From Actinokineospora pegani (lineage in GTDB: Bacteria > Actinomycetota > Actinomycetes > Mycobacteriales > Pseudonocardiaceae): a stretch of DNA of 64,000 bases. Below are positions 30,383-41,848 of the stretch, piece after piece. The stretch lies in NCBI RefSeq assembly GCF_009745975.1, contig NZ_WHOL01000116.1, forward strand, positions 62,001-126,000. Reading direction: 5' to 3'. Position 1 is the stretch's first letter; each line of letters opens with the position of its first letter. The notes beneath the pieces are model-generated. The model was not told the origin of the DNA. It worked only from the letters and a program-made list of their open reading frames with translations, and ran no database searches. Position numbers and translations under genes: made by a program.

Positions 30383-30816
30383 TCCGCATTCCGGTCCCCC
30401 GCGTCGGCGCTACCGCGAGCGAAGCCCCTCCACCTCACCCATCGCGAGCAGGGCGGGCCGGGCGCGGGCCGCGGCTGCCGACGGCGATGGCCACGCCGAC
30501 GCCTTCGCGGCGCGCATCCGCGCTGAGGGGTGCACATGCGCGGAACCCCAATCTGGTCGAGTGCTTCGACCGGGCCTTCGCGGGGACCGGCATCCGCTGA
30601 TGTCGGGCGCGGGGGTCAGCGTGGAGGAGCGGGGTCAGCCCCGTCCGCTTGGCGGGTTGTTCGCTTGGTTCGCCGGGGAATCCCGTGTCGGCGGGCAAGT
30701 CCCGGCCGTCGCGGACGAGGTGGCCCCGGCCGATGCGCCGGGGCCGACCGGGGATGTCTCGGAGAGTTCACGCGTGGTTGAGGTTGGGGTTCGCGCCAGC
30801 GGGTATTCCTGCGCCC
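30383..30816. other. Gene-free stretch between tRNA-Pro and Nudix-like gene
   Basis: No supported gene. Frames across this stretch lack ribosome-binding sites and resemble no family I know; some start inside the tRNA. Apart from the tRNA-Pro terminator just before it, I see no structure. Confidence 0.5.
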
Positions 30817-31146
30817 ATGACGATGATCGGGAGTGGGCTCGTCGCGACTGTGATGGTCGTTGACGGGGCCGGGTCGGTGTTGGTGGTCGCTCGAGACGGG
30901 GTGCTGGAGTTGCCCTCGGGGGTGGTTCGGCTCGGGGAGACCGTGGTGGAGGCAGCCGCTCGGGTGGTGGCTGAGCAGACCGGGGTCGTTGTCGGGGACG
31001 TGGGGGTGGTGGGGCTCGACGGGGAGGGCGAGTTCTCCGTGCTGTTGCGGGCCGCACCGCGCGGTGGCGAGGTGACCGGCGGTCGGTGGGTTGCGGTGGG
31101 CGAGGCCGGGGTGCGGGAACGGGTGCAGCACTGGGTCTCCGACTGA
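30817..31146 (+). CDS. Nudix-fold-like protein with degenerate Nudix box
   Basis: A 109-residue protein with the Nudix layout: strands (VATVMVVDGAGSVLVVARDG), then LPSGVVRLGETVVEAAARVVAEQTGV where the Nudix box G-x5-E-x7-RE-x2-EE-x-G should lie. The first Gly and Glu are kept, but RE has become RV and EE has become EQ. Metal binding and hydrolysis are therefore doubtful. ATG at 30817, with ATG 30823 possible; no clear ribosome-binding site. It could be a binding protein or a decaying gene. Confidence 0.65.
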   Translation: MTMIGSGLVATVMVVDGAGSVLVVARDGVLELPSGVVRLGETVVEAAARVVAEQTGVVVGDVGVVGLDGEGEFSVLLRAAPRGGEVTGGRWVAVGEAGVRERVQHWVSD

Positions 31147-31203
31147 CCTCACCGCAGTGCGTGGCGGGCCGTCGGGAGGGGGTTCCCGGCGGCCCGCCGC
31201 GCG

Positions 31204-31728
31204 CTACGGGGTGGCTGGGCGGCGGGCGTACTCGAGTTCGAGGACGGGGCGGCCGTCGCCGAAGTCGCGTTCGCGGATGAGGCCGGTCTCGGTGAAGCCC
31301 TCGCGGGCGTAGAAGCGGCGGGCGCGGTTGGCTCCGGCCATGGCCCACAGGCGCACGCGGCGGTAGTCGGCGACGGTGTCGGCCACGCCGTCGAGGAGGG
31401 CTCGGGCGACGCCGGTGCCCCAGGTGGTGGGGTGGGCGTAGAAGGCGCGGAGTTCGGCGTCGGCTGGGTTGTCGGGGTGGGGGCCGCTCCAGGCGAAGGC
31501 GACGACGTCGCGGTCGCGCTGGGCGACGAGGATGGTGTCGCCCGCCTGCGCCGGATCGTTGAGGTTGGCGTCCCAGCGGACGCGGCGGGCGTCGACGAAG
31601 CGGGTGAGCCAGTCGGGCTCGAACAGGTCTCGGTAGGCCTGGCGCCACGCCTCGGCGTGGACCTCGCCCACGGCGGCGGCGTCCTCGGCGGTGGCCTCGC
31701 GGACCAGCACCGGCGACACCAGCCTCAC
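31204..31728 (-). CDS. GNAT-family N-acetyltransferase
   Basis: A 174-residue acetyltransferase with VREATAEDAAAVGEVHAEAWRQAYRDL at the start, a motif-A region HPTTWGTGVARALLDGV and a C-terminal ANRARRFYAREGFTETG. GTG at 31728 lies 8 nt after GGAGA. Acceptor unknown. It is divergent from the membrane-protein gene at 31892. Confidence 0.87.
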   Translation of the reverse strand: MRLVSPVLVREATAEDAAAVGEVHAEAWRQAYRDLFEPDWLTRFVDARRVRWDANLNDPAQAGDTILVAQRDRDVVAFAWSGPHPDNPADAELRAFYAHPTTWGTGVARALLDGVADTVADYRRVRLWAMAGANRARRFYAREGFTETGLIRERDFGDGRPVLELEYARRPATP

Positions 31729-31891
31729 CAGGCGTTCTCCCGTGCAAGATGCAACATGCGCGAAGACTAGCGGCGGGATACCGTCGGATGCCGGGATCCG
31801 TCCGCGCAGGTCCACATTCGGCCAGTGCCGGGAACCCTGGGGGCACTGCGGCGTTGTCCGTGTAAGAGGTTTCCGGAACAGGGAGGGACCG

Positions 31892-32644
31892 ATGGGCCCG
31901 GTCTTGCTCGTGGTGGTCATCCTGGCCGTGGTGGTCGCCGGTGTGCTCGTGGTGCGCAACAGCAACGCGGGCAAACAACGGCGGCTCGACGACGCCAAGG
32001 CGGAGGCGCGCCGCTGGGTCGAGCGCCTCGGCGGCCAGGTGATGAACCTGACCGGCACCGACGAGGCGTCCCGGCAGGCGATCGCCGACGCGGCCGAGCG
32101 CTACACCGCCGCGGGCTCGCAGATGGAGCAGGCGCAGACCGTCGAGCAGTGCAAGCTGGTGACCAAGACGGCGATGGAGGGCCTGTACTACGTGCGGGCC
32201 GCGCGCACGGCGATGGGCCTGGACCCGGGGCCGGAGCTGCCGGCCGACCCGGAGCAGCAGGCGGCGGGCAAGGTCACCCAGGTCCGCGAGGTGACCGTCG
32301 AGGGGCACGAGTACCAGGCCTCCCCCGCACCGGGGAACCGCACGCCGCACTACTACCCGGGCGGGCGCGTGGCAGGCCGTCCGGTGCCGCAGGGCTGGTA
32401 CAGCGAGCCGTGGTGGAAGCCCGCGCTGGTGGCGGGCGCATGGGGTGTCGGGTCGGTGCTGCTGTTCAGCGCGATGTTCTCGGGCATGGCGGGCATCCCG
32501 GACGCGGGCGCGTGGCAGGACGGGTACGACGCGGGCCAGGCCGACGCCGCGGGTGACGGCGGCGGGGACGTCGGCGACTCCGGGGGCGACTGGGGTGGCG
32601 GCGACATGGGCGGTGGCGACATGGGCGGCGGTTTCGACTTCTGA
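31892..32644 (+). CDS. Two-segment membrane protein with Gly/Asp-rich tail
   Basis: A 250-residue protein. An N-terminal hydrophobic helix (LLVVVILAVVVAGVLVV) is followed by a charged helical region with two Cys-poor segments (EARRWVERLGGQVMNLTG, MEQAQTVEQCKLVTKTAMEGLYYVRAAR), a proline-rich linker, a second hydrophobic segment (about residues 178-198) and a tail of DMGGGDMGGGFDF type. The architecture resembles DUF1542-annotated actinobacterial proteins, but I cannot give a function. ATG at 31892 after GGGAGGG. Confidence 0.75.
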   Translation: MGPVLLVVVILAVVVAGVLVVRNSNAGKQRRLDDAKAEARRWVERLGGQVMNLTGTDEASRQAIADAAERYTAAGSQMEQAQTVEQCKLVTKTAMEGLYYVRAARTAMGLDPGPELPADPEQQAAGKVTQVREVTVEGHEYQASPAPGNRTPHYYPGGRVAGRPVPQGWYSEPWWKPALVAGAWGVGSVLLFSAMFSGMAGIPDAGAWQDGYDAGQADAAGDGGGDVGDSGGDWGGGDMGGGDMGGGFDF

Positions 32645-33051
32645 TCATTGATCACCGAAGCCGAAGGGTGGTTTCTGCCCGGTTGCGGGCGAGCGGGTGG
32701 CGCCCTTGGTGCGGCGGCGACCGGTCTGGCATCACCGCGCACGTCCCACCACAGACCAGGATGCCAACGCGGGCAGAACGCTTCCGACCAGCGGTTCGGA
32801 GTTGTCCACAGGCAAGATCCACTTCGGTGTACCGATGGAGTTAAGCCGGTAGAATGGGACTCGGGACGCCCCCAGTGGTGTGGCGGGGTTTGGTGTGGCG
32901 GGGTTTGGTGTCGCGCGGTTTGGTGTCGCGCGGTTTGGTGTGGCGGGGTTTGGTGTCGCGCGGTTTGGTGTCGCGCGGTTTGGTGTCGCGCGGCGTGGGC
33001 GTGATTGGTTTGTGGGACTGAGGGCCCTGTCGTGGGCGGGTGCTGAGCCGG
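32645..33051. other. Intergenic stretch carrying a minisatellite
   Basis: No gene supported. The first 230 bp show nothing recognisable. The remainder is the 15-bp array described separately; frames through it on both strands are repeat artefacts (AGFGV/ARFGV on plus, TPNRA/TPNPA on minus). Confidence 0.6.
32876..32993. repeat. 15-bp tandem repeat (minisatellite)
   Basis: Seven complete 15-bp units beginning TTTGGTG at 32889 and every 15 bases to 32979, plus a partial unit in front. Two unit types alternate irregularly: TTTGGTGTGGCGGGG and TTTGGTGTCGCGCGG. It lies 58 bp beyond the nei2 stop codon. Confidence 0.9.
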
Positions 33052-33861
33052 CTACTCGGGTTGGCAGGTGGGGCACCAGTAGTTGTTGCGGGCGGCCAGG
33101 ACCTCGGTGCGGACCTCGGTTCCGCAGACCAGGCAGGGCATGCCGGTGCGGCGGTAGACGTAGACCTCGCCGCCGTGGCGGTCCTTGCGGGGGGTGCGGC
33201 CCATCGCCTGGGGGAGGTGTTCGTCGCGGACGGTGTCGATGCGGTTGCGGCGGACGCCGATGCGCATGAGGGTGACCAGGTCGGACCAGATGTCGTTCCA
33301 GAGGGTGCGGTCGACCTTGTTGCCGGGGAGCTTGGGGTGCACGCCGTGGCGGAAGAGGACCTCGGCGCGGTAGACGTTGCCGACGCCCGCGAGGACGGTT
33401 TGGTCCATCAGGAGCACCGCGAGGGGGGTGCGCGACCTCGACACCCGGGCCCAGGCTCGTTCGGGGTCGGCGTCGCGGCGCAGCGGGTCGGGGCCCAGGC
33501 GGGTGCGCAGGGCCTTGACCTCGGCGTCGGTGATGACCTCGCACCGGGTGGGGCCGCGCAGGTCGGCCCAGTGGGTGGGGCCGACCACGCGCATGCGGAC
33601 CTGGCCCACCGGCGGGGTCTCGGGCAGTTCCACGTCGCTGAACGAGCCGTAGAGGCCCAAGTGGACGTGGACGACCAGGTCGGTGTCGTAGACGTGCAGC
33701 AGGTGCTTGCCGTGGGCCTCGGCCCGGCGCAGCACGTGTCCGTCCACGAGGGACGCCCCGGCGGCGAACCGGCCCTGCGGGCTGCTCACCTCGACCGGGT
33801 GCCCGGCGTAGCGCTTGTGGTGCAGCCGGGCCAGGCGGTGCAGGGTGTGGCCCTCGGGCAT
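33052..33861 (-). CDS. nei2: Fpg/Nei-family DNA glycosylase (Nei2-type)
   Basis: A 269-residue DNA glycosylase/AP lyase for oxidised bases. PEGHTLHRLA supplies the catalytic Pro2-Glu3, the H2TH region contains DQTVLAGVGNVYRAEVLF, and the zinc finger is CLVCGTEV ... NNYWCPTCQ. ATG at 33861 overlaps the rpiB stop by 1 nt, so the two are translationally coupled, as at Rv2464c-Rv2465c. Confidence 0.95.
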   Translation of the reverse strand: MPEGHTLHRLARLHHKRYAGHPVEVSSPQGRFAAGASLVDGHVLRRAEAHGKHLLHVYDTDLVVHVHLGLYGSFSDVELPETPPVGQVRMRVVGPTHWADLRGPTRCEVITDAEVKALRTRLGPDPLRRDADPERAWARVSRSRTPLAVLLMDQTVLAGVGNVYRAEVLFRHGVHPKLPGNKVDRTLWNDIWSDLVTLMRIGVRRNRIDTVRDEHLPQAMGRTPRKDRHGGEVYVYRRTGMPCLVCGTEVRTEVLAARNNYWCPTCQPE

Positions 33862-34331
33862 CAGGCAGGCAGCGGGGGCGGGGTGCCGGTGCGCTCGTAG
33901 TCCGAGAGCTGGTCGATGCGGCGCTGGTGGCGGTCGACCCCGGAGAACGGGGTGGCCAGGAACGCCTCGACGATGGCGGTGGCCTCGTCGGCGGTGTGCA
34001 TGCGGGCGCCGACCCCGACGACCTGGGCGTTGTTGTGCTGGCGGGACAGTTGCGCGGTCTCGGTGCTCCACGCCAGCGCGGCGCGGCAGCCCTCGACCTT
34101 GTTGGCGGCGATCTGCTCGCCGTTGCCGGAGCCGCCGAGCACGACGCCCAGGCTGCCCTCATCGGCCACGACCCGGCGCGCGGTCTCCACGCAGAACGGC
34201 GGGTAGTCGTCGAGTTCGTCGTAGGCGTGCGGGCCGACGTCGACGACGTCGTGCCCGGCCGCGCTCAGGTGGCTGACGAGGTGGGCCTTGAGTTCGAAGC
34301 CCGCGTGGTCTGATCCGAGGTAGACGCGCAC
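33861..34331 (-). CDS. rpiB: Ribose-5-phosphate isomerase B
   Basis: A 156-residue RpiB/LacA-type isomerase interconverting ribose 5-phosphate and ribulose 5-phosphate. VRVYLGSDHAGFELKAHL, GGSGNGEQIAANKV and RQHNNAQVVGVGAR are family motifs. GTG at 34331. First gene of the rpiB-nei2 pair. Confidence 0.96.
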   Translation of the reverse strand: MRVYLGSDHAGFELKAHLVSHLSAAGHDVVDVGPHAYDELDDYPPFCVETARRVVADEGSLGVVLGGSGNGEQIAANKVEGCRAALAWSTETAQLSRQHNNAQVVGVGARMHTADEATAIVEAFLATPFSGVDRHQRRIDQLSDYERTGTPPPLPA

Positions 34332-34535
34332 GGCGGCGAGTCTGCCACCTGCCCGGGCGGGGCCGGTGCGAGGGTCGGGTGTGGACGTCGCCGGGGTGGG
34401 CGGTGGCGGGGGTGGGCGTCGACATCCCGCTGGCACCGCCCGCCTCCGCGCCCGGCCGTCGACCTGCTCGCGCGTGCGAGCAGGTGGCTTCCGGACCCGG
34501 TGCCGGGCGGGCCGGTGGTGGTGTAGACCGGTCCG

Positions 34536-35198
34536 GTGACGTGGATTCCGCTGGCCGACGGCGTGTTCGCCCGCAGGCACGCCGACCTGGACCTGACGCT
34601 GGGCCTGGTCGTGGGCACCGAGCGGTGCCTGGTCGTCGACACCGGGCCCGACGCGGGGTTCGGCGCGGAGTTCGCCGCCGCCGTCCGCGCGGTCACGGCG
34701 CTGCCCTGCGCCGCGGTGATCACCCACGCGCACTGGGACCACTACCTGGGCACGTCGGCGTTCGACCTCGACCACCTGTGGGCGCACCCCGCCGCCGTCG
34801 CCGAGATCGCGCACGGCACCGGGGCCCAGATCGACGGGTGGGTGGCCCACGACCCCGGTCGGGAGGACCGCCTGCGCCGCTCCCCCGTCGTGGTCCCCGA
34901 CGCGGCGTATCCCGCGCGGGTGGACCTGGGCGGTCGGTCGGTGGAGATCACCCACCTCGGCCCGGCGCACACACCCGGGGACCTCGTCGTCCGGGTCGGG
35001 GACGTGCTGTTCGCGGGCGACCTGGTCGAGCAGGGCGGGCCGCCCCAGGTCGGTCCCGACGCCGACCGGGGGTCCTGGGTCGAGGTCCTCGGCAGGCTCG
35101 GCGACCCGCGCGTGGTCGTCCCCGGCCACGGCGACCCGGTCGACCTCGCCTTCGTCCGCGCCCAGCGCCAGGGTCTCGCCAGGGGTGACCACGGATGA
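34536..35198 (+). CDS. Metallo-beta-lactamase-fold hydrolase
   Basis: A 220-residue MBL protein. ITHAHWDHYLGT is the metal-binding HxHxDH motif; further ligands come from GPAHTPGDLVV, FAGDLVEQG and VVPGHGDPV. GTG at 34536. A small stand-alone hydrolase; substrate unknown. It ends 31 bp before the secreted esterase gene. Confidence 0.92.
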   Translation: MTWIPLADGVFARRHADLDLTLGLVVGTERCLVVDTGPDAGFGAEFAAAVRAVTALPCAAVITHAHWDHYLGTSAFDLDHLWAHPAAVAEIAHGTGAQIDGWVAHDPGREDRLRRSPVVVPDAAYPARVDLGGRSVEITHLGPAHTPGDLVVRVGDVLFAGDLVEQGGPPQVGPDADRGSWVEVLGRLGDPRVVVPGHGDPVDLAFVRAQRQGLARGDHG

Positions 35199-35229
35199 CA
35201 CGCACCCGGGGCGCTGCCAGTGTCGAGGT

Positions 35230-36321
35230 ATGCGAACAACGAGGAAGTGGGCGGCGGCGCTGGCCGCCGCCGTCCTGACCCCGGTGGTGGCCGTCCCCGC
35301 GCAGGCCGCGGCCCGGCTCGCGCTCCCGCACCCGACCGGGCACTCGGCGGTCGGGCGGCACACCCACCAGTTGGTCGACCTGAGCCGGACCGACCCGTGG
35401 GTGCCCGAGTCGGGCCCCCGGCGGCTGATGGTCACCCTCTTCTACCCGGCTGTCCCCGGCTCTGGCCGTCCGGCGGCCTACCTCGCCCAGGACGAGGCGA
35501 AGGCCGTGGTGGACAACGCGGGCATCGGCGACGCGCTGCCGGGGCCCGAGCTGGCCGCGACCCGCGTGTGGTCGCGGGAGAACGCGCTGCCGCTGCCGGG
35601 CAGGCGCCCGCTGGTCCTGCTCTCCCCCGGCTTCGGCGCGCCCCGGCAGACGCTGACCGGGCTGGCCGAGGACCTGGCCTCGAACGGCTACGTCGTCGCC
35701 GCCGTCGACCACGCCTACGAGTCGCTGGCGACCCGTTTCGCCGAGGGCGTGCTGCCCTGCGCGGCCTGCGACCTGATCGACCAGGTCGGTCCGGTGCGGG
35801 TCGGCGACAACCGGGGCGTCGACCTGGGGTTCGTCCTCGACCGCCTGCGGCACCTGCCGTGGGTGGACCGCACGCGCGTCGCGGCGGTCGGGCACTCGAT
35901 GGGCGGGCTGGCCTCGGCGACGGTCATGCGGCTGGACCCGAGGGTGCGGGCGGGGGTGAACCTGGACGGGCCCGTGCTGCCCGCGGAGGGGGTCGGCGAC
36001 CGGCCGTACCTGCTGTTCGGCACCGAGAGCGCGCACTCCCCCGGCTCGGTGGCCGACCCGAGCTGGGACGCGGCCTGGCCCGAGCTGACCGGCTGGAAGC
36101 GCTGGCTGACCGCGGCGGGCGCCGACCACTTCTCCTTCACCGACCTGAACCTGCTGACCCAGCAAGGTGGCCTGTTCCCGGAGATGCCGCTCACCGGGGC
36201 CCGGTCGCTGGAGCTGACCCGCGCCTACACCCGGGCGTTCCTCGACCAGCACCTGCGCGGCGGGCCGCCGGGCGTCTTCGACGGCCCCACGGCGGACAAC
36301 CCGGAGATCGCCTTCCACTGA
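35230..36321 (+). CDS. Secreted alpha/beta hydrolase, PAF-acetylhydrolase-like
   Basis: A 363-residue esterase or lipase with a signal peptide (MRTTRKW, hydrophobic core, PVVAVPAQA cleavage site). The nucleophile is in AVGHSMGG, and the PAF-acetylhydrolase-like features LVLLSPGFGAPRQTL, VDHAYESLA and GADHFSFTD are present. ATG at 35230; GAGG lies immediately upstream, closer than usual. Converges on the aldehyde dehydrogenase gene, with a shared palindromic terminator. Substrate unknown. Confidence 0.88.
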   Translation: MRTTRKWAAALAAAVLTPVVAVPAQAAARLALPHPTGHSAVGRHTHQLVDLSRTDPWVPESGPRRLMVTLFYPAVPGSGRPAAYLAQDEAKAVVDNAGIGDALPGPELAATRVWSRENALPLPGRRPLVLLSPGFGAPRQTLTGLAEDLASNGYVVAAVDHAYESLATRFAEGVLPCAACDLIDQVGPVRVGDNRGVDLGFVLDRLRHLPWVDRTRVAAVGHSMGGLASATVMRLDPRVRAGVNLDGPVLPAEGVGDRPYLLFGTESAHSPGSVADPSWDAAWPELTGWKRWLTAAGADHFSFTDLNLLTQQGGLFPEMPLTGARSLELTRAYTRAFLDQHLRGGPPGVFDGPTADNPEIAFH

Positions 36322-36327
36322 AGGCCG

Positions 36328-36357
36328 GGCAGGGCAGGGCCCGGGCCCTGCCCTGCC
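36328..36357. terminator. Bidirectional terminator between convergent genes
   Basis: A perfect 30-bp palindrome of adjoining 15-bp arms, GGCAGGGCAGGGCCC (36328-36342) and GGGCCCTGCCCTGCC (36343-36357). With a 4-nt loop it folds as a 13-bp stem. It lies 6 nt after one stop and 7 nt before the other. Confidence 0.85.
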
Positions 36358-36364
36358 GGGCGGC

Positions 36365-37795
36365 TCAGCGCTGGATGGACTTGATCTCGGAGAACTCCTC
36401 CAGACCGAACTTGCCCAGCTCGCGGCCGTTGCCGGACTGGCGGTAGCCGCCGAAGGGGGCGCCGGGGTTGAACGAGCCGCCGTTGATGTCGACCTGGCCG
36501 GTGCGCAGGCGCTTGGCGACGCGTAGGGCGCGGTCGGTGTCCTCGGAGAACACCGCGCCCGCCAGGCCGTAGATGGTGGAGTTGGCGATCTCGACGGCCT
36601 CGTCCTCGTCGGCGGCGGGCAGGATCGCCAGCACCGGGCCGAAGATCTCCTCCTGGGCGATCTTCATGTCGGAGCGCACCCCGGCGAAGATGGTCGGCGG
36701 GACGTAGGCGCCGGTCGTGGGCAGGCCGTCGGTCGTGCCGCCGAAGGCCACGGTCGCGCCGCCGTCCCTGCCGTCCTGGATGTAGCCCAGGACGCGGTCG
36801 CGCTGGGCGGCCGAGGACATCGGGCCGATCCGGGTGGTCTCGGCGGCCGGGTCGCCGACGGAGTACTTCGCGGCGTTGGCCGCGGCCAGCTCCACGACCT
36901 GGTCGTGCAGTGCGGCGGGGACGACCCAGCGGGTCCACGCGGTGCAGGTCTGGCCGCCGTTGATGAACGTGTTGCCCAGGCCGACCTTGACCGCCTTCTC
37001 CAGGTTGGCGTCGTCGAGGATGACGTTGGCCGACTTGCCGCCCAGTTCCAGGGCGACGCGCTTGACCGTGCCCGCGGCGTTGGCGGAGACGAGCTTGCCC
37101 GCGTTGGTGGAGCCGGTGAACGAGACCATGTCGATGTCGGCGTGCCCGGAGATGGCGTCACCGACGACCTGCCCGGTGCCGTGCACCAGGTTGACCACCC
37201 CGGCGGGCACGCCCGCCTCGGCGAGCACCTCCAGCAGCAGGTTGGCGTTGAGCGGGGCGACCTCGCTGGGCTTGAGCACGACGGTGTTCCCCGCGATGAG
37301 CGCGGGGGCCACCTTCGCGACGATCTGGTGCAGCGGGTAGTTCCACGGCGTGATCGCGCCGACCACGCCGATCGGCTCGCGCACGACCAGCGAGTTGCCG
37401 ATCTCCTCGGCGAACTCGTAGCCGCCGTCGAGCACCAGCCGCGCCACCGCGGCCGAGGTCGCGGCGGGCAGGGCGGCCTGCACCTTCGTCGAGAACGACA
37501 GCGGCGAGCCCATCTCGGCGGTGATGGTGGCGGCGATCTCGTCCCGGCGGGCCTTGATGCCCTCGGACACCTTGAGCACCAGTTCGGCGCGCTCGCGCGG
37601 GGACCGGTCCGACCACGCGCCGAACGCCGCCCTGGCCGCGGTGACCGCGGCGTCGACGTCGGCGGCGGTGCCGGCCGGGACGGTGGCGATGACCTCCTCC
37701 GTCGCCGGGTTCACCACGTCGATGCGGTCGGCGGAGCCCTCGACGAGCTCGCCGTCGATGACGTGTCCTGCGCGCGCGGTGACCGGAGCAGCCAT
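36365..37795 (-). CDS. Aldehyde dehydrogenase family protein
   Basis: A 476-residue NAD(P)-dependent aldehyde dehydrogenase. The catalytic Cys is in [14 protein letters not shown] and the general-base Glu in [25 protein letters not shown] and [11 protein letters not shown] bind the cofactor. ATG at 37795 is chosen over a TTG at 37810 because GGAGG is then correctly spaced. Substrate not predictable. It lies alone between terminators. Confidence 0.95.
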   Translation of the reverse strand: MAAPVTARAGHVIDGELVEGSADRIDVVNPATEEVIATVPAGTAADVDAAVTAARAAFGAWSDRSPRERAELVLKVSEGIKARRDEIAATITAEMGSPLSFSTKVQAALPAATSAAVARLVLDGGYEFAEEIGNSLVVREPIGVVGAITPWNYPLHQIVAKVAPALIAGNTVVLKPSEVAPLNANLLLEVLAEAGVPAGVVNLVHGTGQVVGDAISGHADIDMVSFTGSTNAGKLVSANAAGTVKRVALELGGKSANVILDDANLEKAVKVGLGNTFINGGQTCTAWTRWVVPAALHDQVVELAAANAAKYSVGDPAAETTRIGPMSSAAQRDRVLGYIQDGRDGGATVAFGGTTDGLPTTGAYVPPTIFAGVRSDMKIAQEEIFGPVLAILPAADEDEAVEIANSTIYGLAGAVFSEDTDRALRVAKRLRTGQVDINGGSFNPGAPFGGYRQSGNGRELGKFGLEEFSEIKSIQR

Positions 37796-37944
37796 TGATC
37801 CATCCTCCAAGCAGGCGGGTGTTGTGCTCGCAACCCTGGCACAGGCGGTCGCTCCCGGGCACGCCGTGCTCGGTCACACGCGCCCGGGCGCCCGGCGGCC
37901 GTCGCCGCCGAGCCGGGGACGAGCGGGTGGGTGGGGGAAATGTC

Positions 37945-38556
37945 TCAGTCGAAGTTCAGGTCGCCGGTGCGGGTGCGCTTGAGCTCGAAGAAGTCCGGGT
38001 AGCCCGCGAGCAGCCGGGCCCCGTCGAAGACCTTGACGGCGTCCTCGCCGCGCGGGATCGACGACAGGACCGGGCCGAAGAAGGCGACGCCGTCGATGTG
38101 GATGGTCGGGGTGCCGACGTCGTCGCCGACCGGGTCCATGCCCTCGTGGTGGCTCTTGCGCAGCGCGTCGTCGTGGTCGGTGGAGGTCGCGGCGGCGGCC
38201 AGCTCGGCGGGCAGGCCCGTGGCGGCCAGCGCCTCGGTGATCACCGCGTCGTAGTCCTTGCGGCCCGCGTTGTGGATGCGCGTGCCCAGCTCGGTGTACA
38301 GGTCGCGCAGGACCTCCTCGCCGTGGGCCCGCGCGGCGGCGATGGCCACCCGGACCGGGCCCCACGCCTTGTCCATCAGCAGGCGGTACTCCTCGGGCAG
38401 GTCGCGGCCGTCGTTGAGGACGGCCAGGCTCATCACCCGGAACCGCAGGTCCAGGTCGCGGTGCTGCTCCACCTCGAGGATCCACCGGGAGGTGATCCAG
38501 GCGAACGGGCAGGCGGGGTCGAAGTAGAAGTCGACCTTGGTCCTGGTGGCGGTCAT
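37945..38556 (-). CDS. Rv2466c-family (mycoredoxin-2/DsbA-like) protein with single active-site Cys
   Basis: A 203-residue DsbA-fold protein. [20 protein letters not shown] matches the Rv2466c family, a mycothiol-dependent nitroreductase/mycoredoxin whose site I recall as CPWC. Here it is C16-P-F-A19, so the resolving Cys is missing. The cis-proline loop VGTPTIH and the tail FFELKRTRT are conserved. ATG at 38556 with GGGAG upstream. It is divergent from pepN, the same arrangement as Rv2466c-Rv2467. A one-cysteine mechanism using mycothiol is possible. Confidence 0.92.
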   Translation of the reverse strand: MTATRTKVDFYFDPACPFAWITSRWILEVEQHRDLDLRFRVMSLAVLNDGRDLPEEYRLLMDKAWGPVRVAIAAARAHGEEVLRDLYTELGTRIHNAGRKDYDAVITEALAATGLPAELAAAATSTDHDDALRKSHHEGMDPVGDDVGTPTIHIDGVAFFGPVLSSIPRGEDAVKVFDGARLLAGYPDFFELKRTRTGDLNFD

Positions 38557-38722
38557 GGGCGGTGTCTCCCGTGGGTGGTCTCGGCTGCGACGGGCGGCCG
38601 GGATCGGCCCCCCTCGCGGTGCAACACCCCGGTGCGGCGTTTGCTTCCCGGCCACCCCCTGTCAGCCGGTCGTGATTGGATGCCAGGACCAGTCCGAGAT
38701 CGATGAGTCGCCGAGGTGTTGA

Positions 38723-41287
<2,565 letters not shown>

Positions 41288-41301
41288 TCCCGCGAGGACG
41301 A

Positions 41302-41333
41302 AGAAGGCCCGGACCGTGCGGTCCGGGCCTTCT
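41302..41333. terminator. Terminator downstream of pepN
   Basis: AGAAGGCCCGGACC (41302-41315) pairs perfectly with GGTCCGGGCCTTCT (41320-41333), loop GTGC, 15 nt after the pepN stop. It can also act for the opposing DUF5130 gene. Confidence 0.88.
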
Positions 41334-41350
41334 CGTCGTCGTGGGGTAGT

Positions 41351-41848
41351 TCAGGCGCGGGTGTCGGTGCCCGCCTGGTCGGCCAGCATGCGCAGGGCGC
41401 TGACCAGGCCGCCGGTGAGGTCGCCCTCCTTGAAGGAGGCGACCATGCTCATGACCGCGAGGTTGCAGCCCCGGTCGGGCAGCCTGCGGGCGGCCTCCTC
41501 GCCGGTGACGATCTCGACCTTGCGCTGGCCGGGCGACACCGCGATCAGCACCGAGTGGCTGGAGGCGGCGCCGATGCCCGCGTGCAGCTCCTGGGCCCGG
41601 TCGCGCGGGTCCTCGCCGAGGTCTCCCAGGTAGACGCTGAACCCGATGCTGGTCGACCGCGAGGCCAGGGTCAGCGCCTCGTCGAGGCGGGCGAGCTGCA
41701 CCGGCGTGAACGGCAGGCCGGGCTCCGGGGGCGTGTACTCCTTGGCGACCGACAGCCGTCCACTGGCGGTCCTGGCCACCCCGATGCCGTGTTCGAAGTC
41801 CTCGACCACGTGGTCGGGCGTGCTGTGCACGAGCTCACCAGTTGCCAC
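41351..41848 (-). CDS. DUF5130 (TPM-like) protein, possible aa3-oxidase accessory subunit
   Basis: A 165-residue protein with YTPPEPGLPFTPVQLARLDEAL, a TPM-like alpha/beta core (SVYLGDLGEDP, VLIAVSPGQRKVEIVTG) and no membrane segment. GTG at 41848 is chosen because AAGGGAGG is 6 nt ahead; the GTG at 41854 overlaps that site. The upstream small membrane gene overlaps it by 14 nt. From memory, the orthologous pair at the mycobacterial Rv2468c locus supplies accessory subunits of the aa3 oxidase supercomplex; treat that as inference here. Confidence 0.82.
   Translation of the reverse strand: MATGELVHSTPDHVVEDFEHGIGVARTASGRLSVAKEYTPPEPGLPFTPVQLARLDEALTLASRSTSIGFSVYLGDLGEDPRDRAQELHAGIGAASSHSVLIAVSPGQRKVEIVTGEEAARRLPDRGCNLAVMSMVASFKEGDLTGGLVSALRMLADQAGTDTRA

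Noticed and set aside
32880-33269. Plus-strand frame reading AGFGV/ARFGV pentapeptides
   Set aside because: A product of the 15-bp minisatellite running into the antisense of nei2; no start signal.
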